From Bacteroidia bacterium (GTDB lineage Bacteria > Bacteroidota > Bacteroidia > NS11-12g > UBA9320): 64,000 bases of DNA. The first letter of the stretch is position 1, and every line of letters begins with the position of its first letter. Location: the NCBI GenBank assembly GCA_018402155.1, contig JAGYJG010000001.1:172635-236634 (forward strand), read 5' to 3'. Below the pieces are notes generated by a model. The model did no database searches, was not told where the DNA came from, and was given only the letters and a program-made list of their open reading frames with translations. Below are positions 10,648-19,751 of this stretch, in pieces. Made by a program: the position numbers and the translations under genes.

Positions 10648-11880
10648 CTATCGGATTAAGGTTATTTTTATTGACTTCACTTGCGGAGATTCCCCTTTTA
10701 GTTGGTAGCTAATCTTGGCATAGTATTCATCGGAGGGGCAGTCTGCTCCTTCGTTGTTTATTTTACCATTCCACTTATAGTCAGGAGATTGAGACAAGAA
10801 TATACGTCTATTTTCTCTGTCATATATTTGAATCGAAAAGTTTTCATAGTGTAATATATCGACACCATACTCGTCGTTTTTACCATCTCCATCTGGGGTG
10901 AAAATTTCATATAAAGTAATGCTTCCAATTGGTTCTATGCTAATGTCTTTGTAAATGGTGGTATTGCAAACGTGGTTTACCACCGTCGCCTTTATGCGGT
11001 GTGTGCCTACTTGAAGTAAAGTAAGGTCTATAGTGCTTGCGTTGGTTGCTATCAACTTACTGTCCAGGTACCAATTGCCTATGAGGTCAGTTCCTAGTGA
11101 GCAGTGGTAGGTACCATTCTCTTGCAAGGTAGCTGTTATGTCAGTGGATAAGGTACTCACTCGTATGCTTTTGATTTGGCTTCCGTTTGACACTGTTAGT
11201 AAGCCTTCCTCATTAGCGGTAAGAGTGTAGCTTTTAGTATTTCGGGATACAATATTACCATTTACGAGCCAGTTTGTTGGCGTATTTTGGGAGATAGTAA
11301 CGCGTTCACCTTTACATGGCAAACTATTTGAAATAGCAAAAGGGCTCTGTAAGTTTTCTGCTACAATTTCATTGGTTTGGGGTACGTTGCTTGGCAACGT
11401 ACTCATAGTCTTCGTTGCAGTATTACGCTCGGCAGGTGCTTTTGGCGTTTGTCTTCGTTGTAGTGCGTATGTGTTAGAATTTGAACTAGTGTTTGCTGGT
11501 GTTTTGCGGTATAGGCTTTTGGTGTTCTCAGCTTTAGGCAGCGATATGTCCATAGCCTTTGGTGATACCTGGCTGAGTTTTTCTGTTTCTAATTGAGGTG
11601 ACGTATCGAGTGGTACAGAGTTGTTTTGTTGAGGTGACGGATTGTAGTTTATAGTATATACCAATGAGCCTACAGTGGCTATTATTCCTGACAACAATAC
11701 TACTTTCATAAGGCTAGAAGTAGAGTTCATCAAATTACTGACTTGGCTGATTAAGCCCACTGATTGAGCTGTAGAAGCTGCTACGCTGCTCCACACGTTG
11801 GGAGGTGCAGGTGTGCTGTGCCCGCTCAAGCCTTTTTTAAGACTATCTTCAAAAGTAGATATGTTTTTGAATTTATTCAT
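10648..11880 (-). CDS. Anti-sigma-like membrane protein with gliding/T9SS-type C-terminal domain
   Basis: The protein has 410 residues. The first 56 are polar and cytosolic (STFEDSLKKGL, APPNVWSSV), typical of the N-terminus of Bacteroidota anti-sigma proteins. One membrane helix follows at about 57-77 (SLMKVVLLSGIIATVGSLVY), then a long Ser/Thr/Pro-rich stretch, an Ig/PKD-like region (about 180-315) and a C-terminal domain (FTPDGDGKNDEYG, FSIQIYDREN, YKWNGKINN, CPSDEYYAKI, ending ITLIR). That last domain matches the CHU_C domain of the giant protein next door. The start codon overlaps the stop of the sigma gene (TAATG), so translation is coupled. Its likely role is to hold the ECF sigma factor and sense a surface or secretion state. 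The function is inferred from order and layout. Confidence 0.75.
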   Translation of the reverse strand: MNKFKNISTFEDSLKKGLSGHSTPAPPNVWSSVAASTAQSVGLISQVSNLMNSTSSLMKVVLLSGIIATVGSLVYTINYNPSPQQNNSVPLDTSPQLETEKLSQVSPKAMDISLPKAENTKSLYRKTPANTSSNSNTYALQRRQTPKAPAERNTATKTMSTLPSNVPQTNEIVAENLQSPFAISNSLPCKGERVTISQNTPTNWLVNGNIVSRNTKSYTLTANEEGLLTVSNGSQIKSIRVSTLSTDITATLQENGTYHCSLGTDLIGNWYLDSKLIATNASTIDLTLLQVGTHRIKATVVNHVCNTTIYKDISIEPIGSITLYEIFTPDGDGKNDEYGVDILHYENFSIQIYDRENRRIFLSQSPDYKWNGKINNEGADCPSDEYYAKISYQLKGESPQVKSIKITLIR

Positions 11881-12425
11881 TATTCAAACCAACCTTTTAG
11901 CCGGAATTGGAGCTGTTTTCGAGCTTTAAAAAGCTGGGATTTACTAGTGTTTTCATTTATGCCAAGGTGTTCACTGATTTCCTTGTGCGAGTATCCATCT
12001 ACGACGAACATGTTGAAAACAGTGCGATAACCTGCGGGGAGTTGCTGTACAAGTAGCATCATTTTATCTGCGTCCATATTACCTGTTTCTTGGGCATGGG
12101 TCAATTTTATTTCGTTGGTATTTATATCTGTAACGTCTAGGTGGATTTTACGCTTTCGTATTTGCTCTATACTGGTATTTATGAATATACGTTTGAGCCA
12201 ACCTTCAAAACTTCCAGAGGATTTAAATTTTCCTATATTTTTAAAAACCTTAATAAATCCCTCTTGAAGAGCGTCCTGGGCTTCGTCTTGGTTGTTCATA
12301 TAGCGTAAGCAAATGCTGTACATAGTGCCTGAATGTTGGTCGTATATTTTTTTGAATGCCTTGTGGTCTCCCTTACTGCAAGCCTTGATCAATGATATTT
12401 CATCGTAGTGGTCATTTGTGCTCAT
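11880..12425 (-). CDS. ECF-type RNA polymerase sigma factor
   Basis: The 181-residue protein has the two sigma-70 modules of ECF factors. Region 2 (about 10-95) contains FKKIYDQHSGTMYSICLRYM and ALQEGFIKVFKNI. Region 4 (about 125-178) contains LPAGYRTVFNMFVVDGYSHKE and the helix-turn-helix LGINENTSKSQLFKARKQLQ. It is first in a minus-strand operon with the anti-sigma-like gene, which it overlaps by one base, and the giant secreted PKD protein. This suggests it governs expression of surface components, including its own operon. Group assignment is sure; the regulon is not known. Confidence 0.93.
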   Translation of the reverse strand: MSTNDHYDEISLIKACSKGDHKAFKKIYDQHSGTMYSICLRYMNNQDEAQDALQEGFIKVFKNIGKFKSSGSFEGWLKRIFINTSIEQIRKRKIHLDVTDINTNEIKLTHAQETGNMDADKMMLLVQQLPAGYRTVFNMFVVDGYSHKEISEHLGINENTSKSQLFKARKQLQFRLKGWFE

Positions 12426-12473
12426 AGCAATGGATAATTAATAGATGGACTAAGAAACCCGAAGGTTGCCCAC

Positions 12474-12941
12474 CTAGTGTATTTTTTTGACGTGGTACTT
12501 TTCAGCTAAATATTCGCGAAGATTTTCGGCGTAGTAACCTACGGCTTCTAGCGGTTCTATTATTTCCGTATCGTTTAGTCCTTCTAGCACTCGTTTATAT
12601 TGTATGCTCACTATTTTTTGCTCGGAATTGGCTATAAAACTAGCCGAAAAGAGGTGAAAATTAAGGTGAGCTAATTCCTCCATAAATAGTGCAATATGTT
12701 CATCTTCTGGGTAGTGGCATACTGGTGCCACTATTTGAAAAACGCCAGCCACCTCCTCGCGGTTGAAATACTGCCACTGGCTACTTTCTTTGGGTTGCCA
12801 GATATCTACATAGAGTTCAGTGTCTTCTCCTCGTAGCACAATGTATTCACCTTCATTTTCGCAGCGTATTTGTTCTGGTTTTAGGGTAAGGTGTTTTTCT
12901 ATTGTTTTCTCAAATAGAGCTATTGCTTCTGATGCTTGCAT
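12474..12941 (-). CDS. YbjN-like / secretion-chaperone-fold protein, hypothetical
   Basis: This 155-residue soluble acidic protein has no signal peptide. The pattern of an N-terminal helix (ASEAIALFEKTIEKHL), a beta-sheet core (EYIVLRGEDTELYVDIWQ), LFMEELAHLNFHLFSASFIAN and a long C-terminal helix resembles the YbjN / type III secretion chaperone-like fold. This is a structural impression, not a proven family. A -7 type box TATTTTCG lies on the minus strand at 12952-12959, 10 bases before the ATG, so the mRNA probably has almost no leader. It is separated by 48 bases from the sigma operon downstream. Confidence 0.5.
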   Translation of the reverse strand: MQASEAIALFEKTIEKHLTLKPEQIRCENEGEYIVLRGEDTELYVDIWQPKESSQWQYFNREEVAGVFQIVAPVCHYPEDEHIALFMEELAHLNFHLFSASFIANSEQKIVSIQYKRVLEGLNDTEIIEPLEAVGYYAENLREYLAEKYHVKKIH

Positions 12942-13215
12942 ATCGGTGGTGCGAAAATAATGCAGTTATCTAGATTTTTAAATAAATGCCGTTTCTATCA
13001 GCATGTATATATACATGCTCAGATTTTTTTTACTAAGGTTATATGCGAGCCGCAGTTGGAATTTTGGATTGAGCAAAAATCATTGTTTCACATTAATCTA
13101 TATAACCAACGTATAACTTTAATTTTATGGGCCTTCTATACCATTTAATTTTTGATTTTATAATAATCTGAAAGTTTTGAAGGATGTTCTGTAAAAATAT
13201 ATGATAGTAACCTTA

Positions 13216-14526
13216 TCAATACAATGTCACGCGCACTTTCTTTTTCTTTAGACGGGTATTGTTGATTTTTGAAATAGCTTGTTGAGCTTTTTCTCTTTTT
13301 ACAGCAACAAAAGTACATTCTAGTTTAGCCTCTATTATACCCACTTCAAAAGAGGCTAATTCGCCTTGTTTCATAAGTAGCCCAGCAACATCACCTTTGC
13401 TTATCTTATCTTTTTTGCCTCCAGATATGAATAAGGTAGCCCACGGCGAAGGCAGTAGTTTTTTCGAACTTGTGGGATTTAGCTCCTCTAGGTCTGGCAT
13501 GTACTCAGGCACTTCTTGTCCTTTTTGTGCCAAAATATAAGCGGAACCTTCGGAGTTCATTCTGGCGGTACGGCCATTGCGGTGTATGTATTCTTCTTCT
13601 CTAGAGGGTAGCTCGTAGTGCACAATAAAACCAAGCTCGGGTACATCTATGCCACGGGCTGCTAGGTCAGTAGCTAGTAGGATCTGGTGCGTGCCGTTTC
13701 TAAATTTGATGAGCGCACTCTCTCGGTCTCGCTGCTCCAGTCCGCCATAAAATACTCCGTGGGAAACATCGTGGTTTGTTAAAAATTCAGATACTCCAGC
13801 GATGGTATCTTTAAAATTACAAAAAATAATGCCGGGGACGTTGCCTATATGTTGCAGTAGTTTAAGAAGGTGAGATAGTTTTTCTTCCTTTGGAGCTATG
13901 GTCAAGATTTCTTTTAGCTTACTTGTTTTGGTGGCTACAAAATCTATACGAAGTGGATTATTAAGTTGAACGTAGCTTGGTATTTCTAGTGCTTGAGTAG
14001 CAGAGGTGAGTATTTTTTTTTCTACAGCCGGCAAATGATTAAGTATATCAATCATTTCAGTTTCAAAACCTATTTCTAAAGACTTGTCAAACTCGTCTAG
14101 TATCAGGATTTTGATGTGTGCAGTAGCAAACGCTTGGCGCGCTAGGTGGTCTGCTACTCTGCCGGGTGTGCCTACTAGTATAGCTGGTCGTGTATCTATA
14201 TCTCGACGGTCTTGCGAGCCACTTCTGCCGCCATACACTACGTTGGTCTTGTAGCCAGAACCCATTGACCTAGCTACCTGCTCTATCTGCATAGCTAGCT
14301 CGCGGGTGGGTGCTATCACTAGGGCTTGTATTTCTTCAATTAAGGGGTCTAGCGAGGCTACTAAAGGTAGCAAAAAAGCCAATGTTTTCCCACTTCCCGT
14401 GGGCGAAAGTAGCACCATGTCGTTTGGTTTTTTAAAAGCTGAAAGAGCTTGTAGTTGCATTTCGTTGAGTTCGTCAATACGAAGTTTTGCGAGTATTTCA
14501 GCAGTAGTTTTGTATGATGCAGACAT
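13216..14526 (-). CDS. DEAD-box ATP-dependent RNA helicase, DbpA-like
   Basis: The 436-residue protein has RecA-like domain 1 with Q-motif region (ELNEMQLQAL), Walker A SPTGSGKT (41-48), PTREL (72-76), TPGR and motif II as DEFD (144-147) where most members have DEAD. SAT follows. Domain 2 has IIFCNFKD, ATDLAARGIDVPELG and HRNGRTAR. The last 75 residues (ISGGKKDKISKGDVAGLLMK) match the DbpA-type C-terminal RNA-binding domain, which in E. coli DbpA recognises 23S rRNA hairpin 92. A role in late large-subunit ribosome assembly is therefore likely. A -7 box (TAGCTTTG, 14532-14539) sits just upstream of the ATG. Confidence 0.88.
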   Translation of the reverse strand: MSASYKTTAEILAKLRIDELNEMQLQALSAFKKPNDMVLLSPTGSGKTLAFLLPLVASLDPLIEEIQALVIAPTRELAMQIEQVARSMGSGYKTNVVYGGRSGSQDRRDIDTRPAILVGTPGRVADHLARQAFATAHIKILILDEFDKSLEIGFETEMIDILNHLPAVEKKILTSATQALEIPSYVQLNNPLRIDFVATKTSKLKEILTIAPKEEKLSHLLKLLQHIGNVPGIIFCNFKDTIAGVSEFLTNHDVSHGVFYGGLEQRDRESALIKFRNGTHQILLATDLAARGIDVPELGFIVHYELPSREEEYIHRNGRTARMNSEGSAYILAQKGQEVPEYMPDLEELNPTSSKKLLPSPWATLFISGGKKDKISKGDVAGLLMKQGELASFEVGIIEAKLECTFVAVKREKAQQAISKINNTRLKKKKVRVTLY

Positions 14527-14689
14527 GGGCGCAAAGCTAGTCTTTGTCTCGTATAGTATGGTACAACCTTACAGTCTACGAATTTTTGTATTGTAGTTAG
14601 TTTAGTAAATACTCTGTGTTACAGATAGCTAGGTGTGATTTGTTGATTAAAATGACTTTGTTGCTTCATTTGTTTTGAAAAAAGCGGTG

Positions 14690-14720
14690 TTTGTTTGGGG
14701 AAGTATTCGAGTTAAATTCG
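14690..14720 (+). promoter_or_regulatory. Bacteroidota-type promoter of the BatA-domain gene
   Basis: TTTG at 14690-14693 is followed after exactly 19 bases by TAAATTCG at 14713-14720. This fits the -33 TTTG / -7 TAnnTTTG architecture of the Bacteroidota primary sigma factor apart from C for the third T. The ATG at 14731 is only 10 bases further, so the leader is very short. Confidence 0.55.
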
Positions 14721-14730
14721 CATTGGAATA

Positions 14731-16728
14731 ATGAGTTTCTTGCAACCACAATTTTTATGGGCTCTTGGCCTGCTTGCAGTACCACTTATTATTCATTTGT
14801 TCAATTTTAGACGCTATAAAAAAGTTATTTTCGGCAATGTAGCTATGCTAAAAGAATTGAAAGCAGCAAGCAGGAAGACGCGACAATTAAAAAAATGGCT
14901 TGTATTGACGTCTCGTATGTTGGCATTGTTAGCACTCATTTTAGCTTTTGCTCAGCCTTTTTTACCTCAAAAAAATAAGCGTGAGGGTCGTCAACTTATT
15001 AGTTTGTACCTCGACAATTCAGAGAGTATGCGTGCCGAAGGAGAAAATGGACAGCTTTTTGAAAACGGTAAAAACACAGCACGCCAGATACTACAGAGCC
15101 TGCCAAGAGAAATTGAAGTGCAAGTTTTGGATAACGCACTTAGCCCTTTTAGTAATAGACTTTACTCACCTGAAAAGGCGATGAATATCATAGATGATTT
15201 AGAGATAGACTATCACCCAAATGACTTTGCAAAAGTGATACAAAAGGTAAATAACACTTTTGTTTCTGAAGGTTTTTCCTCACAGCATTCGTTTGTTGTG
15301 AGTGATTTTCAACAAACGGAGTCACCTTCTATGGTGCTAGATAGCAACATGGTGGTGCATCTTTTTAGAATGAAACCTGAGCCCAAAACTAATCTATCGG
15401 TAGATTCTGTATGGCTAGAAGAGCCAGTGAGTAGACCCAACATACCCATTAAATTAAAGGTAAAAGTAGTAAATAACGGCGCAGAAAGTATAGCGTCTAG
15501 TATGCTAATGCTCAAAGTAAATGGGGTGCAGCAAGGAGTAGAAAGTTTTAGTGTAGATGCGCACGGTCAGCACATTATTGATATAACTTTTACAAGTGCA
15601 CAAAAAGGGTGGGTTGCTGGCGAAATAAGCATCAACGATGTTCCCGTAGTTTTCGATAACGTTTATCACTTTGCGGTGCATATAAAACCAACCGTAAGCG
15701 TATTGTTGGTGGGTTCTCCATCTGTGGATATAGCCAAAGTTTTTGGTAGCGATCCTATTTTTTCACTTACCCAAACTGACGCAGGAAACATAGATTACGG
15801 GAGTTTAGGGCGGTATGATTTTATAGTGCTGCACGAGTTGATGGAGGTGGGCTCAGGTTTGGCAGAGCAGCTCAAACTATTTGCTCGAAAAGGCGGTGTA
15901 GTAGCGATTATACCGTCCCCAAAAAGTCCCAATTATACAGCGATGAATGCTGCTCTAACAATGGCTAGCTATGGTGCTCTTACGCCTAAAAATCTTAGTA
16001 TTGGGGCTCGTGATTTGAAAAATTCTTTTTTGCAAGATGTATACAAAAAAGTACCTGATAATGTGCTGCTTCCAAAGGTGAAAAAGTGCTATGAATTTAA
16101 AAGTAATGCAGCCTCGCAACGCATACTTTCACTCGTAGATGGCACAGATATTTTAATCCGAACTCCATTAGGTGCAGGCTCGGTATTCCAATTTTCGATG
16201 CCGCTAGGTAGTGAATACAGTAATTTGGTAAAACACGAGCTATTCGTACTTGTAATGCTCAAAATGGCTTTTAGTAAAAGCAATAAACAACAACTGTCTT
16301 ACCCTCTTTTTATGCAAGAATCTATTCCCCTAGATGAAGCAGTACAAGCAAACACCCTCATACTGACCAAAGGAAAGAAAAAAGTATTGGTAGAGACTGG
16401 TATAGCAGCAGGCAATGTGCGGTTTTGGCTAAATGATGAATTAGATGAAGCCGGTATTTACAGCTTGAATGATGGCAGTGGTGTGGAGCTGACCAAAGTA
16501 GCGCTCAACTACAGTAGACAGGAATCCAAACAGCGCTATGCTACTGATGAGGAATTACGCGATCAATTGAAAGGAGTGACAGTAAACAGTCAGGCAAATA
16601 CCACGGCAGCCATTAAAAATGCCACCGATAAAGTTACCAAAGGAAAACCATTGTGGAAACTCTTTATAGGACTATGTTTGATTTTTCTAATGATAGAGAT
16701 ACTTTTGTTGAGATACTTAAAAAACTAA
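14731..16728 (+). CDS. BatA-domain membrane protein with von Willebrand-like region
   Basis: The protein has 665 residues. The N-terminal BatA (aerotolerance) domain is clear: FLQPQFLWALGLLAVPLIIHL, the membrane helix, then FRRYKKVIFGNVAMLKEL. A second helix follows (LVLTSRMLALLALILAFAQPF). Next comes a von Willebrand A-like extracytoplasmic domain (LYLDNSESM, then FVVSDFQQTE) and a further large periplasmic region. The C-terminus has a last helix (LWKLFIGLCLIFLMIEILLL). Proteins of this kind are common in Bacteroidota but their task is unproven; involvement in cell-envelope complexes is inferred. It begins a plus-strand run with the dihydroorotase-like, DUF4199 and GT2 genes, spaced by 8, 1 and 2 bases. 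Confidence 0.85.
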   Translation: MSFLQPQFLWALGLLAVPLIIHLFNFRRYKKVIFGNVAMLKELKAASRKTRQLKKWLVLTSRMLALLALILAFAQPFLPQKNKREGRQLISLYLDNSESMRAEGENGQLFENGKNTARQILQSLPREIEVQVLDNALSPFSNRLYSPEKAMNIIDDLEIDYHPNDFAKVIQKVNNTFVSEGFSSQHSFVVSDFQQTESPSMVLDSNMVVHLFRMKPEPKTNLSVDSVWLEEPVSRPNIPIKLKVKVVNNGAESIASSMLMLKVNGVQQGVESFSVDAHGQHIIDITFTSAQKGWVAGEISINDVPVVFDNVYHFAVHIKPTVSVLLVGSPSVDIAKVFGSDPIFSLTQTDAGNIDYGSLGRYDFIVLHELMEVGSGLAEQLKLFARKGGVVAIIPSPKSPNYTAMNAALTMASYGALTPKNLSIGARDLKNSFLQDVYKKVPDNVLLPKVKKCYEFKSNAASQRILSLVDGTDILIRTPLGAGSVFQFSMPLGSEYSNLVKHELFVLVMLKMAFSKSNKQQLSYPLFMQESIPLDEAVQANTLILTKGKKKVLVETGIAAGNVRFWLNDELDEAGIYSLNDGSGVELTKVALNYSRQESKQRYATDEELRDQLKGVTVNSQANTTAAIKNATDKVTKGKPLWKLFIGLCLIFLMIEILLLRYLKN

Positions 16729-16736
16729 AATAACAC

Positions 16737-18002
16737 GTGCCCAAATCTTACCTTATACGTCAAGCGACTATTCTGCAAAAAGGACACTCGCTCCATGAAA
16801 AAAAAGTAGATGTTCTTTTAACAAATGGTTTTATAGAGCAAATAGGCCAAAATTTGAAAGCAGACGCTATAGAGATTAGAGGAAAAAACCTTTGGTTAAC
16901 GGCCGGTTGGGTGGATATGCGTTGTCATCTATCTGACCCAGGAAATGAGCACAAAGATTCCCTAATAAACATGCTAGATACTGCTGCAAGTGGTGGTTTT
17001 ACTGGAATCCTTACTCTGCCCCACAGTGTACCAGAAATTAGCGATAAATCAGGTGTGAACTACCTGAGAAGGGCAAGTAACGACCACTTAGTAGACCTGC
17101 ATATATCTGGAGTATTATCAGACGTAAAACAACCCGAAAATTTGGCCGAATTATACGATATGCACCTAGCAGGAGCAGTGGCTTTCACCAACGGAGACCA
17201 ATCCGTAAGCAATGGCCTGCTCAAAAAAGCCTTGCTCTACACCAAATCTTTTGGTGCGCGAGTGGTGACACATCCCAGTGACAAATCCATAGAACAAGGC
17301 GGTTGTGTAAATGAAAGTGAAAATACGATACACACCGGTTTAAAAACTAGTCCTGCGCTTGCCGAGTATGTAAGTGTGCGTGAGCAGATAGAGGTGGCTC
17401 GCTACTGTGGAGCAGCGGTACATTTTAGTTGTATTTCGGCGGCAGAGTCTGTTCAGCTCATTCACCAAGCCAAAAAAGAAGGTCTTCCTATAACGTGCGA
17501 TGTGAGTATATTTAATCTTTGTTTTACCGACGAAGAGGTGTTAGGTTTTGATGAAAATTTTAAACTCTATCCCCCTTTGCGAAGCGAAAAGGACAAAAAA
17601 GCACTAATAGACGGTGTAAATGACGGCACCATAGATGCAATATGTAGCAATCATCACCCACAAAATATAGAGAGTAAACAAGTGGAGTTTGACTATGCAG
17701 ACACTGGTGCTTTGAGTCTGCAGCTTATGTTGCCTTGGTACATTAAATACCTCGGTGCAACTATGCAAAAAACAACATTTATAGCCGCAGTTACGTCGGG
17801 TCCACGTTCTATTTTAGGACTGTCCCAAGTTTCATTACAAGAAAAAAGTGCAGCTAATCTAACGGTGATAGATATAGATGAGGTATGGACCTTAGACAAA
17901 AACACCAATCAATCTGCAAGTAAAAATACCCATGAGTGGGGTCTAGTACAAAAAGGTAGAGTGGTGGCAACATTTAACAAAAACAATGTAAAATTAACAT
18001 AA
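16737..18002 (+). CDS. Dihydroorotase-like amidohydrolase, probably catalytically dead
   Basis: The 421-residue protein begins with GTG and has the dihydroorotase / amidohydrolase fold throughout. Key sites differ from active enzymes. The metal-binding HxH of class I dihydroorotases reads DMRCH here (Arg62 in place of the first His, His64 kept). The catalytic TDHAPH reads SNHHPQ (Asn305 in place of Asp). The substrate-contacting region is CDVSIFNLC. Active pyrC-type enzymes close the dihydroorotate ring in pyrimidine synthesis; this copy is unlikely to do so. It may be structural, as non-catalytic homologues partner aspartate transcarbamoylase in some bacteria. It sits between BatA and DUF4199 genes, away from pyrimidine genes. 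Confidence 0.8.
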   Translation: MPKSYLIRQATILQKGHSLHEKKVDVLLTNGFIEQIGQNLKADAIEIRGKNLWLTAGWVDMRCHLSDPGNEHKDSLINMLDTAASGGFTGILTLPHSVPEISDKSGVNYLRRASNDHLVDLHISGVLSDVKQPENLAELYDMHLAGAVAFTNGDQSVSNGLLKKALLYTKSFGARVVTHPSDKSIEQGGCVNESENTIHTGLKTSPALAEYVSVREQIEVARYCGAAVHFSCISAAESVQLIHQAKKEGLPITCDVSIFNLCFTDEEVLGFDENFKLYPPLRSEKDKKALIDGVNDGTIDAICSNHHPQNIESKQVEFDYADTGALSLQLMLPWYIKYLGATMQKTTFIAAVTSGPRSILGLSQVSLQEKSAANLTVIDIDEVWTLDKNTNQSASKNTHEWGLVQKGRVVATFNKNNVKLT

Positions 18003-18003
18003 T

Positions 18004-18573
18004 ATGGAAGACTACAGACCAGCAGTAAAACAAGGAGTGAGAATGGCTATTTTCAGTGTTTTAATATTTTTGACACTTTATGCAATAGACCCTATGATAT
18101 ATGCCAAACCTGCAGGATGGGTTGTTCTCTTGGTAGGCAATTTTTTAGCTATTCCTATTGTGTTTTTGATTCTTGGTGTGCGCGATACCAAGAAGAATTT
18201 TAGTGTTTTTACATTTGGAACAGCTTTGTCGGCGGGTATGGTTACTGGAATCATTTCGACTGTAGTCGTTTTATTGTTCAATATTGTTTTTATGACTATA
18301 ATAGACCCAGAGTGGGAACAGCAGTTAAGTGAGGAGGTAATGGTGAGCACACAGGAACTGATGGAAAAGATGGGTACACCCGATGAAGTTGTAGAAGAGG
18401 CCATGCAAAAAGCCAGAGAAGAAGCAGCCGCCAAACCAAAAGGAATAATTGGTCAAATGAAATCATCGTTAGGAAGCCTAGGGTGGTACCTTATTTTATC
18501 GCTCATTATAGCAGCGGTGTATAGAGACAAAGGCTCCAAAGAAGAAGCATTGATAGATGAAGTAGTAACGTAA
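18004..18573 (+). CDS. DUF4199 family membrane protein
   Basis: The 189-residue protein has four predicted membrane helices: about 15-32 (MAIFSVLIFLTLYAIDPM), 39-58, 70-100 (TALSAGMVTGIISTVVVLLF) and 160-178 (LGWYLILSLIIAAVY). Between the last two helices lies a charged, helical segment of about 50 residues (SEEVMVSTQELMEKMG). This layout matches DUF4199, a Bacteroidota family of unknown function. It starts one base after the dihydroorotase-like stop and ends two bases before the GT2 start, so the genes are surely cotranscribed. DUF4199 next to a DPM1-like GT2 is an arrangement I know from other Bacteroidota genomes. Confidence 0.85.
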   Translation: MEDYRPAVKQGVRMAIFSVLIFLTLYAIDPMIYAKPAGWVVLLVGNFLAIPIVFLILGVRDTKKNFSVFTFGTALSAGMVTGIISTVVVLLFNIVFMTIIDPEWEQQLSEEVMVSTQELMEKMGTPDEVVEEAMQKAREEAAAKPKGIIGQMKSSLGSLGWYLILSLIIAAVYRDKGSKEEALIDEVVT

Positions 18574-18575
18574 TT

Positions 18576-19532
18576 TTGAATATATCAATCGTAATACCAC
18601 TGCTCAACGAAGCAGAATCATTGCCGGAATTGCACGCTTGGATAAAGCGCGTAATGGACGAGCACGCTTTTAGCTATGAAATTATTTTTATAGATGACGG
18701 CAGTACGGATGAGTCTTGGAGTGTGATACACGGCTTGCAAAATGAAAATACTGAGGTAAAAGCTTTGAAATTTAGAAGAAACTATGGCAAATCAGCAGCA
18801 CTAAATGAAGGGTTTGCTTTAGCAAAAGGCGATAGTGTTTTTACGATGGATGCGGATTTGCAAGATAGCCCAGACGAACTGCCAGAAATGCACCGCATGC
18901 TATGGCAAGAAAATTTTGACTTAGTAAGTGGGTGGAAGAAAAAACGCTACGATCCTATTACCAAAACTATTCCGACAAAACTATATAACTGGGCCACTCG
19001 AAAAATGAGTGGAATCTACTTGCACGATTTCAATTGCGGACTTAAAGCATACAAAAATGAAGTTGTGAAAAGTGTGGAAGTATATGGAGAAATGCATCGC
19101 TACATACCCGTTATGGCGCACCGCGCAGGCTACAAAAAAATAGGGGAAAAAGTGGTAATACACCGCGCACGGCAATATGGTGAGACTAAGTTTGGGCTGA
19201 GTAGATTTATTCGTGGACCATTGGATTTACTTAGTATTATATTCGTTTCTAAATTTGGTAAACGCCCCATGCATTTCTTTGGATTTTGGGGTGCCATAGC
19301 TTTTTTAGCTGGATTTTTTCTCACTGCATATGTGCTCATTGACAAATTTATTGCATTATCAAATGGAGTAACACAAACCTTGGTGACCAACAATCCGTTG
19401 TTTTACCTTGCCTTGGTCATGCTCATAGTTGGTTCTCAGCTTTTTATGGGTGGATTTTTGGCTGAAATGGTTAGCCGAAATGCTCCCAATAGAAATAAAT
19501 ATGAAATTTCAGAACACCTGAATTTAGACTAA
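18576..19532 (+). CDS. GT2 glycosyltransferase, polyprenyl-phosphate sugar synthase (DPM1/GtrB-like)
   Basis: This is 318 residues with a TTG start (no earlier ATG fits and the frame begins two bases after the previous stop). The GT-A fold is clear: VIPLLNEAESL, DDGSTD (40-45), the DAD metal site in MDADLQDSPDE (92-94), and FNCGLKAY. Two C-terminal membrane helices follow (FFGFWGAIAFLAGFFLTAYVLI and FYLALVMLIVGSQLFMGGFL). Enzymes of this type transfer a sugar from a nucleotide donor to undecaprenyl phosphate at the inner face of the membrane for later flipping. The sugar cannot be told. It is fourth in the BatA operon. Confidence 0.88.
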   Translation: MNISIVIPLLNEAESLPELHAWIKRVMDEHAFSYEIIFIDDGSTDESWSVIHGLQNENTEVKALKFRRNYGKSAALNEGFALAKGDSVFTMDADLQDSPDELPEMHRMLWQENFDLVSGWKKKRYDPITKTIPTKLYNWATRKMSGIYLHDFNCGLKAYKNEVVKSVEVYGEMHRYIPVMAHRAGYKKIGEKVVIHRARQYGETKFGLSRFIRGPLDLLSIIFVSKFGKRPMHFFGFWGAIAFLAGFFLTAYVLIDKFIALSNGVTQTLVTNNPLFYLALVMLIVGSQLFMGGFLAEMVSRNAPNRNKYEISEHLNLD

Positions 19533-19538
19533 GCCTAT

Positions 19539-19751
19539 ATGAGGATAGTATTATTTTTAATTTGTAGTGTTTTTATTACCTTGATTAAATTCTACTTACA
19601 GTCAGAAGAGATAACTGAAAGTACTTCAAGAACAGTATACTCTAGTTCTTTATGCTACAGACAATCAATATGTGACGAAGAAAAGAAATTGGATTTTTTT
19701 TGCAGGCTTACTTTAATAACAAGAAAGTCATCCTATTTAGGTAATGCATAA
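19539..19751 (+). CDS. Possible small membrane protein (doubtful)
   Basis: An ATG-started 70-residue frame fills the gap between GT2 and GT4 and overlaps the GT4 start by 8 bases. The N-terminus is one hydrophobic helix (IVLFLICSVFITLIKFYL). The remainder is Ser-rich and of low resemblance to a folded domain. I recognise no family; it may be chance. Confidence 0.22.
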   Translation: MRIVLFLICSVFITLIKFYLQSEEITESTSRTVYSSSLCYRQSICDEEKKLDFFCRLTLITRKSSYLGNA

